From an uncultured Alistipes sp. (GTDB lineage: Bacteria; Bacteroidota; Bacteroidia; Bacteroidales; Rikenellaceae), in contig CAAGGR010000098.1 of NCBI GenBank assembly GCA_900769445.1, forward strand, positions 1 to 17,484: a stretch of 17,484 bases of DNA, written 5' to 3'. Below are positions 1 through 7,535 of the stretch, one piece after another (the stretch's first letter is position 1; every line of letters starts with the position of its first letter). The notes under the pieces are model-generated. The model made no database searches. It saw only the letters and a program-made list of their open reading frames with translations, and had not been told where the DNA came from. The position numbers and the translations under genes were made by a program.

Positions 1-95
1 GCAGATACAACGCTCGACGAATTTCGAGACGATGGGCTGTACTTGAGCGTACTGCCCATTGGCGAGATAATTCGTTAGCGGAAGTAGATGTCTGC
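1..95. repeat. Palindromic hairpin element, probable end of the DPP IV operon
   Basis: An imperfect palindrome. The core at 32-59 is ATGGGC, T, GTAC, loop TTGAGC, GTAC, T, GCCCAT. Outer arms also pair partly: CGCT..ACGAATT near 11-23 against AATTCGT.AGCG near 70-80, and GCAGA at the window edge against TCTGC at 91-95. It lies just downstream of the minus-strand dipeptidyl peptidase stop, so it could stop or stabilise that transcript, but no clear U-run follows. It is related to the hairpin at 17381-17476: same apex type and the same following bases CTTATCACA. The window edge may cut the element. Confidence 0.6.
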
Positions 96-117
96 CTTAT
101 CACAAGAAATTAAGAGA

Positions 118-2247
118 TTAGAGGTTTTCGAGGCAATAATCCACCATCTTCTGCCTAATATGAATCATCGACGTTGGTCGCATAGAGTGATTCTGGTCTG
201 GATAGACCATCATGTCATACTGCTTGCCAGCGTTGTTGAGAGCGCGACACATCTCCATAGTGTTCTGGAAGTGTACGTTGTCGTCGGCAGTACCATGGAT
301 GATAAGTAGGCGTGTATTAAGGCTTAGACGGTCAGCGAAGTTGATTGGTGAGTTATCGTCGTAGCCAGCAGGATTATGCTGTGGTAGACCGTTGTATATC
401 TCGGTATAGATAGAGTCATAGTAGCGCCATGAGGTTACAGGGGCTACTGCGATAGCCATCTTGAAGAGGCCATCACCCTTAAGTGCGCAACCGAGAGCCA
501 TGAAGCCACCGTATGACCAGCCGTAGATACCGATACGCTCAGCATCTACAAACTCCTGCGATGCAAGATGACGTGCGAAAGAGAGCTGATCCTCAACCTC
601 ACAGTGTCCGAGATTTGCGTAGGTAACTTTTTTATACTCCTCGCCACGATAGCCAGTACCGCGAGCATCACAGCAAGCGATAATATAGCCGTTACGTGCC
701 AATGTCTCCTCCCAGTCGGTAGTCCAACGGTTAGCAATCTCCTGCGAGCCAGGACCCGAGTACTGAGTCATAAGGACTGGATACTGCTTTGCAGGATCGA
801 ACTTCTCTGGGTAGATAAGGTAGTATTGAAGCTCGTCGCCACGCTCTGTTGTAAAGGTTGCATACTGACGCTGATATGCAGGCTCAGTAGTTGCAGGAGC
901 CTCGGTCATAAGCGAACGAAGCATCTTACCCTTAGCGTTATATACCGCAGCTGTAGGATAGCAGTCTGTAGCAGAGTGCTCGGCAGCGAAATACTTCATA
1001 TTTGCCGATGGGTACACTCTCCAGTAGCCAGGTTTAGAGAGGATGCAGTTCTTCTTCTTGCCATCGAGGGTTACAGAGTAGAGATGGCGCTCCAATGGAG
1101 ATTGCTCGGTAGACATGTAGTATACGAGCTTCTTATCTGGCGAGATACCTACGATGTCTGTAACCTCCCAATTACCAGATGTAAGGGCGCAGATACGACC
1201 ATTAGCCACCGAGTGCAAGTAGAGGTGGAACCAGCCCGCAGAGGTCTCCTCACGAACGATAAATCTGTCGCCATCAACAAAGGTTATGGTCTTGTTGTTA
1301 GGGCGCTCAACATAGCGCTCATCCTGCTCATCGTAGATAACGCGCTGTGAGCCATCAGCCTCGACCATAACCACCTCGAAGTGGTTCTGAAGGCGGTTGA
1401 CACGGTAGTAGAAGAGGTTACCCGCAGGTGTATAGCCGATGCGTGGGATATACTGATCGGTCTCGGCGCCAGTATCTATATGGCGAGTCTCGCGGGTAGC
1501 GAGATTGTAGACGTGGAGCGTAACGATAGAGTTCTCGTCGCCAGCCTTAGGATACTTAAAGCGGTAGGCGGTGTTGTAGAGAGTGTTATCATAGCGCATC
1601 ATCTCGAACTCGTTAACACGGCTCTCATCGAACTTAAGGTAGGCTATCTCCTCACTATTTGGCGAGAAGGCATAGGCCTTAGTGAAGCCATACTCCTCCT
1701 CATACACCCAGTCGGTAGTACCGTTGATGATGTAATTCCACTTGCCATCGTCGGTGATATTATAGATATCGTTTGTCGCAAGGTCGTAGAGGAATATATC
1801 GTTGTTATAGCTCATCGCCAAGAACTTAGAGTTTGGCGAGAAGCTGATATCGCGGACATCGTCAATCTTTATTGTCGAGCCATCAGGGCATGCGATATAG
1901 TAGTCCGAGATGAACGAGTGGCGGTATATCTCCTGGCGTGGAGACTCTCCCTCCCACTTCTCGTACAATGCCATAGAGCCATCTGGCGACTTGACATATG
2001 ACATGATAAGATTGTCGGTTTTGAAGACGGTTACACCCTCCGACTTCTTGTGGTAGTCGTAGAGCTTCACACTATTGCCATCCAACTCCATATACTGGTC
2101 GGTGCCAAGCGCTGGAGTTAGTGATGCAGGGGCGATGTAGTCGGGTGCGCTCTGGTTGCGAGCCTCAACCATCTGCAAGTAGCTCACCTGCGCAGATGCT
2201 GTAAAAACAGTTACCAGCATCGCTATTGTTGATAGAAGTTTTTTCAT
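118..2247 (-). CDS. Dipeptidyl peptidase IV, family S9, secreted
   Basis: A 709-residue serine exopeptidase expected to release X-Pro or X-Ala dipeptides from peptides outside the cytoplasm. A signal peptide covers about residues 1-19 (cleavage after TASA). A beta-propeller domain spans roughly 50-470, and it contains DWVYEEE at 179-185, the acidic motif that binds the substrate amino terminus in DPP IV. The C-terminal alpha/beta-hydrolase domain has the nucleophile in GWSYGG (Ser578), the acid in HGTADDNVHF (Asp655 or 656) and His687 in DQNHS. Length and motif order fit Bacteroidales DPP IV, and all catalytic residues are present. It is the last gene of an operon with a 48-base gap to the upstream 226-residue gene. 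I see no promoter of its own. Confidence 0.95.
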   Translation of the reverse strand: MKKLLSTIAMLVTVFTASAQVSYLQMVEARNQSAPDYIAPASLTPALGTDQYMELDGNSVKLYDYHKKSEGVTVFKTDNLIMSYVKSPDGSMALYEKWEGESPRQEIYRHSFISDYYIACPDGSTIKIDDVRDISFSPNSKFLAMSYNNDIFLYDLATNDIYNITDDGKWNYIINGTTDWVYEEEYGFTKAYAFSPNSEEIAYLKFDESRVNEFEMMRYDNTLYNTAYRFKYPKAGDENSIVTLHVYNLATRETRHIDTGAETDQYIPRIGYTPAGNLFYYRVNRLQNHFEVVMVEADGSQRVIYDEQDERYVERPNNKTITFVDGDRFIVREETSAGWFHLYLHSVANGRICALTSGNWEVTDIVGISPDKKLVYYMSTEQSPLERHLYSVTLDGKKKNCILSKPGYWRVYPSANMKYFAAEHSATDCYPTAAVYNAKGKMLRSLMTEAPATTEPAYQRQYATFTTERGDELQYYLIYPEKFDPAKQYPVLMTQYSGPGSQEIANRWTTDWEETLARNGYIIACCDARGTGYRGEEYKKVTYANLGHCEVEDQLSFARHLASQEFVDAERIGIYGWSYGGFMALGCALKGDGLFKMAIAVAPVTSWRYYDSIYTEIYNGLPQHNPAGYDDNSPINFADRLSLNTRLLIIHGTADDNVHFQNTMEMCRALNNAGKQYDMMVYPDQNHSMRPTSMIHIRQKMVDYCLENL

Positions 2248-2295
2248 ACTATTCTGAGTTTTAAGGGTTACTATAGTTACTCTACGTTATTATAA

Positions 2296-2976
2296 CTAAA
2301 TATCGTCAATCGAGAAGTCGTAGCTTAGACGCTTACCTGTTGTGAACTTAGAGTTATCGAGCTTAGAGTTGAACTGATCGAGGGTAACACGAATATTCTC
2401 GTCGTATGGTGGCATCAACAGGTCAAAGTTGAGAGCGTAGTTAATAGCAGTCTCGATGACATCCACCAACGCCTCTTGGTCAATCTTACGAGTACCAAAG
2501 GCCATAGGGCGCACAAGAGTCTGGCGCTTGCCCTCTACGAAGAATGCCTTTTCGTGGTTTACGAAGATACGACCTATAAGGTAGCCCTCGTCGGCATTAC
2601 GGTTATACTTCAACGAATCGGAAAGGAAGTTGTAGATATTGATAACACCAGTATATGAGTTATCTCTATTCTCCTGCACATAGCTATTCTGCCAGATGAT
2701 ATGATTGGAGTCGAACTCAAAAATATCGGTATGCATCTGGAAAAGCAAGACATCTGTTGCGACCTGCAACTGAGCCTCGAACTTACCCCTATCACGGTAC
2801 TCGATACGCACACGACGATCGAGCTTACCATCCAACTCATCATCTATCTCCGAAGCCATCTCGAAGAGCGTCTCCTTTAGGAGGTTGAATGTCGAGAAGG
2901 TGTTATCGAAAATCTGCTGCTTAAGGGTCGACTTCTTGACGATAGTCTCCAAAATCTTACCACGTAATGTACTCAT
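2296..2976 (-). CDS. Conserved-looking hypothetical protein, 226 residues
   Basis: I do not recognise a named family. The protein has no signal peptide, membrane segment or cysteines. It starts with a helical stretch (residues 1-45) that contains an acidic run near 43-52 (EIDDELDGKLD). A mixed alpha/beta body follows, rich in aromatic residues: FQMHTDIFEFDSNHIIWQ, YTGVINIYNFL, GYLIGRIFVNHEKAFFVEGK. The strand pattern and internal order look like a folded cytoplasmic domain rather than a chance reading frame, and codon use matches its neighbours. It sits 22 bases after the glucosaminidase gene and 48 bases before the peptidase, so it is probably co-transcribed with two envelope or secreted enzymes. 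That is its only functional hint. It is most likely cytoplasmic. Confidence 0.85.
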   Translation of the reverse strand: MSTLRGKILETIVKKSTLKQQIFDNTFSTFNLLKETLFEMASEIDDELDGKLDRRVRIEYRDRGKFEAQLQVATDVLLFQMHTDIFEFDSNHIIWQNSYVQENRDNSYTGVINIYNFLSDSLKYNRNADEGYLIGRIFVNHEKAFFVEGKRQTLVRPMAFGTRKIDQEALVDVIETAINYALNFDLLMPPYDENIRVTLDQFNSKLDNSKFTTGKRLSYDFSIDDI

Positions 2977-2998
2977 ATCTAATATGTTTTAGTTGCAT

Positions 2999-4096
2999 CT
3001 ATCTTAGACGGATGGTCTGACCCTCCATGATATCCTTATCCTTATAGCTCTTGTTAAGACGAGTAAGAGCCTTTAGACGTATACCATACATCTGCGATAT
3101 AGTGTATAATGTCTCGCCCGCAGCTACAGTGTGGAACATCTCCTCGCCATCCCAGCATGCCATCTTTGGCTCGATATAGATAATATCGTGAGCCTTAGGC
3201 TGCGCAGGCTTCTTAACGTCGTTAAACCTACGAAGTAGGCGCGTAGGAAGCTCAAACAGCTTACCAATCTGCTCATATGTATCACCCTCATTAGCAATAA
3301 TATAGAATGTACCATTGGTACGGTAAACATTATATCCTGCATGAGAGTTTATCGTTACACGATAGTTGTTTGGGTCGACACCCCTATCCGAGTAGGCGAT
3401 ACTCTTATTCGAAGCCTCGGGCATCTCCATCTCCAACTGAGCCTCTTCAGACTGCTCTGCGACTACAGCGTCTGCCACTGGCTCCAACTTAACACCCAAC
3501 TCCTTAGCTAAATACTCGTCGTATAGTGCGATGCCATTCTTCTTATCCAAGAGGCTGAGATTGTAGCGCTCCACAACGCCTATAAGTCGCTCGGCATAGT
3601 CATCCGCAGTAGCATATCCCGCCTTTTTAAGACCCTTAGCCCAACTCTCATAGTCAGTAATATCGTATGCAAATAGGAACTCGTAACGTTCACCACTACA
3701 CAGGAAGTTGGCGTGGTCGGCAAAGGAGTCCTCTACCGAGTCGTAGACTCTAAAGCAGTCATCTGGGCGGTCGTCGGCATGTGTGATAGTACGACCTGTC
3801 CACGACTTTTTACACTTAATGCAGAAGTGGTTGTTCGCCACACGTGCAAGATAGCCATTACCAAATCCTGACTCAAGGATTGCCTGCGCCATAGTGATAC
3901 TCGCAGGAATACCATAGACCTCCATGTTATCTACTGCAGTGGCGCGCCAGCGATAGATATACTCCTCAGGAGTTAGCTTGACCCAATCAGCCACAGGTGC
4001 CTGCGCCTCGCTCTTATCTGGCTCTGCGACCTGCGCACTTACCATAAATGTCGAGAGCAACGAAAATAGAAGTATTGTACAAACTCTTAAAAGCAT
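2999..4096 (-). CDS. Secreted glucosaminidase-domain peptidoglycan hydrolase with two LysM repeats
   Basis: A 365-residue cell wall hydrolase. A signal peptide covers about residues 1-21 (cleavage near VSA-QV). A glucosaminidase domain (GH73/FlgJ type) spans about 44-190, with the likely catalytic Glu75 in QAILESGFG and later landmarks NNHFCIKCKKSW (89-99), FRVYDSVEDSFADHANFL (115-132) and YATADDYAERL (161-171). A linker follows, then a weak LysM at about 263-309 and a clear LysM at 321-364 (FHTVAAGETLYTISQMYGI). The LysM repeats should hold the enzyme on peptidoglycan. It is the first gene of a three-gene operon, and its promoter at 4117-4148 supports this start. The paired Cys92 and Cys95 are notable but not diagnostic of function. 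Confidence 0.93.
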   Translation of the reverse strand: MLLRVCTILLFSLLSTFMVSAQVAEPDKSEAQAPVADWVKLTPEEYIYRWRATAVDNMEVYGIPASITMAQAILESGFGNGYLARVANNHFCIKCKKSWTGRTITHADDRPDDCFRVYDSVEDSFADHANFLCSGERYEFLFAYDITDYESWAKGLKKAGYATADDYAERLIGVVERYNLSLLDKKNGIALYDEYLAKELGVKLEPVADAVVAEQSEEAQLEMEMPEASNKSIAYSDRGVDPNNYRVTINSHAGYNVYRTNGTFYIIANEGDTYEQIGKLFELPTRLLRRFNDVKKPAQPKAHDIIYIEPKMACWDGEEMFHTVAAGETLYTISQMYGIRLKALTRLNKSYKDKDIMEGQTIRLR

Positions 4097-4116
4097 ACTT
4101 TCCTATATATTATGGG

Positions 4117-4148
4117 CAAATATACAATTATTTCTTCGGGATAGCAAA
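4117..4148 (-). promoter_or_regulatory. Bacteroidota-type promoter of the glucosaminidase operon
   Basis: On the minus strand, TTTG (complement of 4145-4148) and TATATTTG (complement of 4117-4124) are separated by 20 bases. This matches the Bacteroidota -33/-7 consensus TTTG-N19-21-TAnnTTTG. The start codon follows after about 20 bases. The promoter lies between the terminator of the preceding operon and the glucosaminidase gene. Confidence 0.8.
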
Positions 4149-4156
4149 TTTTTAAG

Positions 4157-4185
4157 TAAAAAAGGCGCAGTCTCAAGACTGCGCC
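4157..4185 (-). terminator. Rho-independent terminator of the TPM-lemA operon
   Basis: A perfect 10-bp stem, GGCGCAGTCT at 4164-4173 with AGACTGCGCC at 4176-4185, and a two-base loop. On the minus strand it is followed directly by six U (4158-4163). It lies 26 bases after the lemA stop codon and just upstream of the next operon's promoter, so it cleanly insulates the two operons. Confidence 0.92.
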
Positions 4186-4211
4186 ATTACTACTTCCTAA
4201 CTACTAATTAG

Positions 4212-4796
4212 TTAGAATACAACCACTGGTGCGACCTCAGCACCCTCCTGAGATTCGAACATCACGCGCTTCTCGAAGCCAAACATACCTGCGATAATAT
4301 TGGTTGGGAAACGACGTATTTTAACGTTGTAGTTACGCACCTCCTCGTTATACTTTCTGCGCTCGGTAGAGATACGATTCTCCGTACCCTCCAACTGCTT
4401 CTGAAGTTCCAAGAAGTTCTGATTAGCCTTCAAGTCAGGATAGTTCTCCGAGATGGCGATAAGGCGACCAAGAGCCGAGCCTACCTCGCCCTGAGCGCGC
4501 ATCCACGCCTCCATCTGCTCAGGTGTAGCTGTCGATGGATCGATGCTGATGGCTGTAGACTTAGCACGAGCCTCCGTTACCTCCATAAGGGTCTGGCTCT
4601 CGTGCGCAGCATAGCCCTTAACCGTGTTTACAAGGTTTGGGATAAGGTCGGCACGACGCTGATATACAGTCTCCACATTTGCCCACGCAGAGGATACTCT
4701 CTCCTCCTTAGAAACTAAGCCGTTGTAGGCACTAATACCCCAGATTAAGACCACAGCAACGATGCCGAGGACAATCCACAATGATTTGTTTTTCAT
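4212..4796 (-). CDS. lemA: LemA family protein
   Basis: A 194-residue membrane-anchored protein. A single N-terminal membrane segment at about residues 6-24 is followed by the LemA signature YNGLVSKEERVSSAWANVETVYQRR and DLIPNLVNTVKGYAAHE (about 24-66), then a long helical body with NQNFLELQKQLEGTENRISTERRKYNE near 131-157 and the C-terminal segment NIIAGMFGFEKR. Length and motif order fit the family. The molecular role of LemA is poorly defined. In many bacteria it is encoded next to a TPM-domain protein, as here (29 bases after it), which suggests a shared envelope function. It is the last gene of the operon and ends in a strong terminator. Confidence 0.95.
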   Translation of the reverse strand: MKNKSLWIVLGIVAVVLIWGISAYNGLVSKEERVSSAWANVETVYQRRADLIPNLVNTVKGYAAHESQTLMEVTEARAKSTAISIDPSTATPEQMEAWMRAQGEVGSALGRLIAISENYPDLKANQNFLELQKQLEGTENRISTERRKYNEEVRNYNVKIRRFPTNIIAGMFGFEKRVMFESQEGAEVAPVVVF

Positions 4797-4825
4797 ACTC
4801 TTACATATTTTAGTTTACACATTAT

Positions 4826-5725
4826 TTACCAACTTGAGCCTGAGCCGCCACCACCAAAGCTACCGCCGCCGAAACCGCCTCCGCCAAAGCCTCCGCCGCG
4901 ACCGCCACCGAAGCCTCCCATAGGCATTATCCAAATACCGCCACCGCCACGATGGTTATTCTCGTTCTCGGTGCGCGTATGCTCCGAGCCGCAGTTATCA
5001 CATCGAAGAAGCGTCGTTACCATAGTCGTAGTAGCCGAAATACGCATCGTCTGGCGACTTACAGGGCGCAACATATGCTTACCGCACTGCGGACAGCGTG
5101 TATGCTGGCGCGCCTGCACAAGAAGCATCACGACAGGTATAAAGAGCATCAGCACGATAAAGAGAGCAAAATAGATAGCCCCCGTATCCTCCTCTCGCTC
5201 AGCTCGTGGTAGTTCACCACCCTGCAAGAGAGCATCCACAGCGCGCATACCACTTACCATACCCTCGGAGTAGTTGCCCGCGCGGAAGTATGGCACCATA
5301 TAGTCCTGCTGTATGCGGTAACAGAGAGCATCTGGAAGGACTCCCTCCAGACCGTAACCCGTATGGAAACGTATCTCGCGCATATCCCCCACGAGCAAGA
5401 TACCAAGACCATTATCGAGGTCATCGTCGCCTACGCCCCACCCCTCGAACAACTCTTGCGAGAAGCCGACCATGTCGCGTGGGCGTATATCATCCACCGC
5501 AACGATAGCCACCTCGGCAATACCGCTCGCCTTAAGGGCGTAGCATATCGAGTCGAGAGTCCTAACAGCCTCGCGAGAGAGTATGCCATCGGGATTAGCC
5601 ACAAAGCGTCTACTATCGACCCGTTGCACATTCTGCACATCGCGCACACGATAGCTCTTAGCCTCAACACCCACCACCGAGAGACTTAGCAGTGCTACGA
5701 GAATATATTTTAAGAATCTATTCAT
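4826..5725 (-). CDS. TPM-domain protein (YgcG type) with zinc ribbon and Gly-rich tail
   Basis: A 299-residue membrane protein. A signal peptide covers about 1-22. A TPM domain spans about 38-170, with FVANPDGILSREAVRTLDSI at its start and GLGILLVGDMREIRFHTGYGLEGVLPD at 106-132. A membrane segment follows at about 183-205. A four-cysteine ribbon (CPQC at 211-214, CDNC at 242-245) leads into an extreme Gly/Phe/Ser-rich tail (about 255-299) that ends GSGSSW. The tail type is typical of the YgcG/TPM group. The cysteine ribbon between membrane segment and tail suggests metal binding on the cytoplasmic side. The TPM domain should lie outside the cytoplasmic membrane. It is the first gene of an operon with lemA. 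The GC-rich repetitive tail codons are expected, not a sign of transfer. I see no consensus promoter in front. Confidence 0.92.
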   Translation of the reverse strand: MNRFLKYILVALLSLSVVGVEAKSYRVRDVQNVQRVDSRRFVANPDGILSREAVRTLDSICYALKASGIAEVAIVAVDDIRPRDMVGFSQELFEGWGVGDDDLDNGLGILLVGDMREIRFHTGYGLEGVLPDALCYRIQQDYMVPYFRAGNYSEGMVSGMRAVDALLQGGELPRAEREEDTGAIYFALFIVLMLFIPVVMLLVQARQHTRCPQCGKHMLRPVSRQTMRISATTTMVTTLLRCDNCGSEHTRTENENNHRGGGGIWIMPMGGFGGGRGGGFGGGGFGGGSFGGGGSGSSW

Positions 5726-5737
5726 ATTTACAATAAC

Positions 5738-5774
5738 GCGGGCGACCTCGAATTATTGTATCGAAACCGCCCGC
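5738..5774 (-). terminator. Hairpin after adk, possible terminator
   Basis: GCGGGCG at 5738-5744 pairs with CGCCCGC at 5768-5774, and TCGA-containing arms inside the loop pair partly. On the minus strand it comes after the adk stop. The following bases (GTTATTGT) are only moderately U-rich, and the stem ends 12 bases before the TPM-gene start codon. It could terminate adk or lie in the TPM gene's leader. Confidence 0.5.
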
Positions 5775-5796
5775 ATAGATATATTTTACCTAACTG

Positions 5797-6369
5797 TTAT
5801 CTCTTAGAATCGATAACCTCAGCTAAACGGTCAAACACCTCGTCAAAAGTACCCAAGCCATTAACCTCTGAGTATTTGCCCTGCTTAGTGTAGTGATCCG
5901 CCACGATAGCAGTCTGCTGGCGATATACCTCGATACGGTTGCGGATAACATCCTCCGAAGCATCATCGGCACGACCAGAGTCCTTACCGCGCAACAAGAT
6001 ACGCTTAACAAGCTCCTCCTCAGGGACATCCATATATATCATTACATCTACCTTAGAGCCAATCTCTGCAAGCAACGTATCGAAAATCTCTGCCTGAGCA
6101 GTAGTGCGTGGGAAGCCATCAAAGATACAACCCTTATCGCTGTGCGAACGCATATAGTCGCGCACCATCTCCACCACGATAGAATCTGGAGCAAGCTCAC
6201 CGCGTGAGATATAACCCTCCATACTCTTACCCAACTCTGTGCCACGCTTAATCTCTGAGCGTATAACCTCACCTGTAGATATATGGTACAAATCGTAATG
6301 CTCAGCCAAACGCGCAGCCTGAGTACCCTTACCACATCCTGGCGCTCCAAAAAGTATAATGTTCAACAT
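5797..6369 (-). CDS. adk: Adenylate kinase
   Basis: A 190-residue cytoplasmic enzyme that interconverts ATP + AMP and 2 ADP. The P-loop GAPGCGKGT is at residues 8-16, the AMP-site segment HISTGEVIRSEI at 29-40, and the DGFPRT motif at 84-89. The lid region (about 128-140, RGKDSGRADDASED) is short and has no zinc-binding cysteines, so this is the compact lid form. The end (SEVNGLGTFDEVFDRL) is typical of the family in Bacteroidota. Length is normal. It diverges from thiL, and its promoter motif TATCTTTG lies on the minus strand at 6429-6436. Confidence 0.97.
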   Translation of the reverse strand: MLNIILFGAPGCGKGTQAARLAEHYDLYHISTGEVIRSEIKRGTELGKSMEGYISRGELAPDSIVVEMVRDYMRSHSDKGCIFDGFPRTTAQAEIFDTLLAEIGSKVDVMIYMDVPEEELVKRILLRGKDSGRADDASEDVIRNRIEVYRQQTAIVADHYTKQGKYSEVNGLGTFDEVFDRLAEVIDSKR

Positions 6370-6428
6370 CTCTATTAAGTTTTACGTTTTAGTCTATAGT
6401 CAATTCATCAACTCAAAAAAATTTGAGA

Positions 6429-6436
6429 CAAAGATA
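6429..6436 (-). promoter_or_regulatory. adk promoter, -7 element
   Basis: The minus strand reads TATCTTTG, a full match to TAnnTTTG, about 60 bases before the adk start. A weak -33 (TTGG, complement of 6457-6460) lies 20 bases upstream. The transcript leader contains the palindrome CTCAAA-aaaa-TTTGAG at 6412-6427. The promoter interlocks with the divergent thiL promoter. Confidence 0.65.
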
Positions 6437-6445
6437 TATATTTTT

Positions 6446-6477
6446 TTTGCAATATTCCAATCCATATAATACTTTTG
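6446..6477 (+). promoter_or_regulatory. thiL promoter
   Basis: TTTG at 6446-6449 and TACTTTTG at 6470-6477 are separated by 20 bases, a full match to the Bacteroidota promoter. Transcription would begin near 6482, about 20 bases before the ATG at 6501. This rules out the longer reading frame that opens at 6423, because it would begin upstream of the promoter. Confidence 0.8.
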
Positions 6478-6500
6478 CAGGAAATTTAAGAATAAGCGCT

Positions 6501-7535
6501 ATGAATAAGGGAAATAGAGAAGTAACTGAAATTGCATCTTTGGGCGAGTATGGACTTATCGACCGCCTCACAGCACGTCTTAAGAGACGCAACGCCTCGT
6601 CGTTGACCACCGCGGGCGACGACGCTGCAACCATAGACCTTGGCGAGGAGGTGATGCTTCTAACAACAGATATGATGACCGAGGGCATCGACTTCGACCT
6701 TAGTTACTTTCCTCTCCAACACCTTGGATATAAGGCTATTGTGCGTGGAGTAAACGACATCCTCGCCATGAACGGCAAGCCTGAGCAGGTAGTCATTGCG
6801 CTTGGCGTATCGGCCAAAATCTCTGTCGAGGCCTTGGATGCTTTGTACGAGGGTATGGAGCGCGCATGTGAGGAGTTAGGCGTAGATATCGTTGGCGGCG
6901 ACACCACCGCCTCGATGAATGGTCTTGTGATAACTATCACTGCCACAGGTCGAGCAAAAAAGGAGGATGTTGTATACCGCACAGGCGCGAAGGAGCATGA
7001 CCTTATCTGCATCACTTCAAATCTCGGTGCAGCCTATATGGGTCTCCACCTCTTGGAGCGTGAAAAGCGCGTATTGAAGGATATCGAGAATCCAGAGCCT
7101 AAGTTCCAGGGCTACGAGTACCTCTTGGAGCGCTACCTTAAGCCTCGCGCAAGAGTGAATGTCCTCGCAGCGCTACGCGAGGAGGGCATCAAGCCTACAG
7201 CAATGATAGACCTATCGGATGGTCTTGCATCTGACCTCCGCCAGATATGTCGCTCGTCGAAGTGCGGTGCGCGAATCTATCTTGAGCGCATACCTATCGC
7301 ACGACAGACATCGGAGCTTGCCGAGGAGATGCACATAGACCCTGTCATCGCAGCACTCAACGGTGGCGAAGACCACGAACTACTCTTTACCGTACCACTA
7401 AGCGCACAGGAGAGCATTATGAAGCTCGGTTTGGTGGATGTGATTGGCCATATCACCCGCGAGGAGGCGGGCGTAGTGCTTGTAACACCTGATGGCGAAG
7501 GAATAGCCCTTAAGGCGCAAGCATTTGATAGGTAA
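6501..7535 (+). CDS. thiL: Thiamine-monophosphate kinase
   Basis: A 344-residue enzyme that phosphorylates thiamine monophosphate to thiamine diphosphate with ATP, the last step of cofactor synthesis. With the start at MNKGNREV, the landmarks are GDDAA at 39-43, TTDMMTEGIDFD at 55-66, VNDILAMNGKP at 84-94, VGGDTTAS at 131-138, IDLSDGLASD at 236-245 and GGEDHELLF at 288-296. These are the metal- and nucleotide-binding motifs of the ThiL/PurM-like fold, and all are intact. An in-frame upstream ATG at 6423 exists, but the promoter at 6446-6477 lies inside that extension. The roughly 20-base leader is too short for a TPP riboswitch. The stop codon abuts the ubiX stop on the other strand without a gap. 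Confidence 0.95.
   Translation: MNKGNREVTEIASLGEYGLIDRLTARLKRRNASSLTTAGDDAATIDLGEEVMLLTTDMMTEGIDFDLSYFPLQHLGYKAIVRGVNDILAMNGKPEQVVIALGVSAKISVEALDALYEGMERACEELGVDIVGGDTTASMNGLVITITATGRAKKEDVVYRTGAKEHDLICITSNLGAAYMGLHLLEREKRVLKDIENPEPKFQGYEYLLERYLKPRARVNVLAALREEGIKPTAMIDLSDGLASDLRQICRSSKCGARIYLERIPIARQTSELAEEMHIDPVIAALNGGEDHELLFTVPLSAQESIMKLGLVDVIGHITREEAGVVLVTPDGEGIALKAQAFDR

Noticed and set aside
568..2001. Two long plus-strand reading frames (260 and 206 residues) opposite the DPP IV gene
   Set aside because: They are antisense to a gene with a full catalytic triad and signal peptide, have no recognisable domains, and reflect the codon bias of the real gene.
6481..6501. TPP riboswitch in front of thiL
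   Set aside because: The leader after the mapped-by-motif promoter is only about 20 bases, too short for the aptamer.
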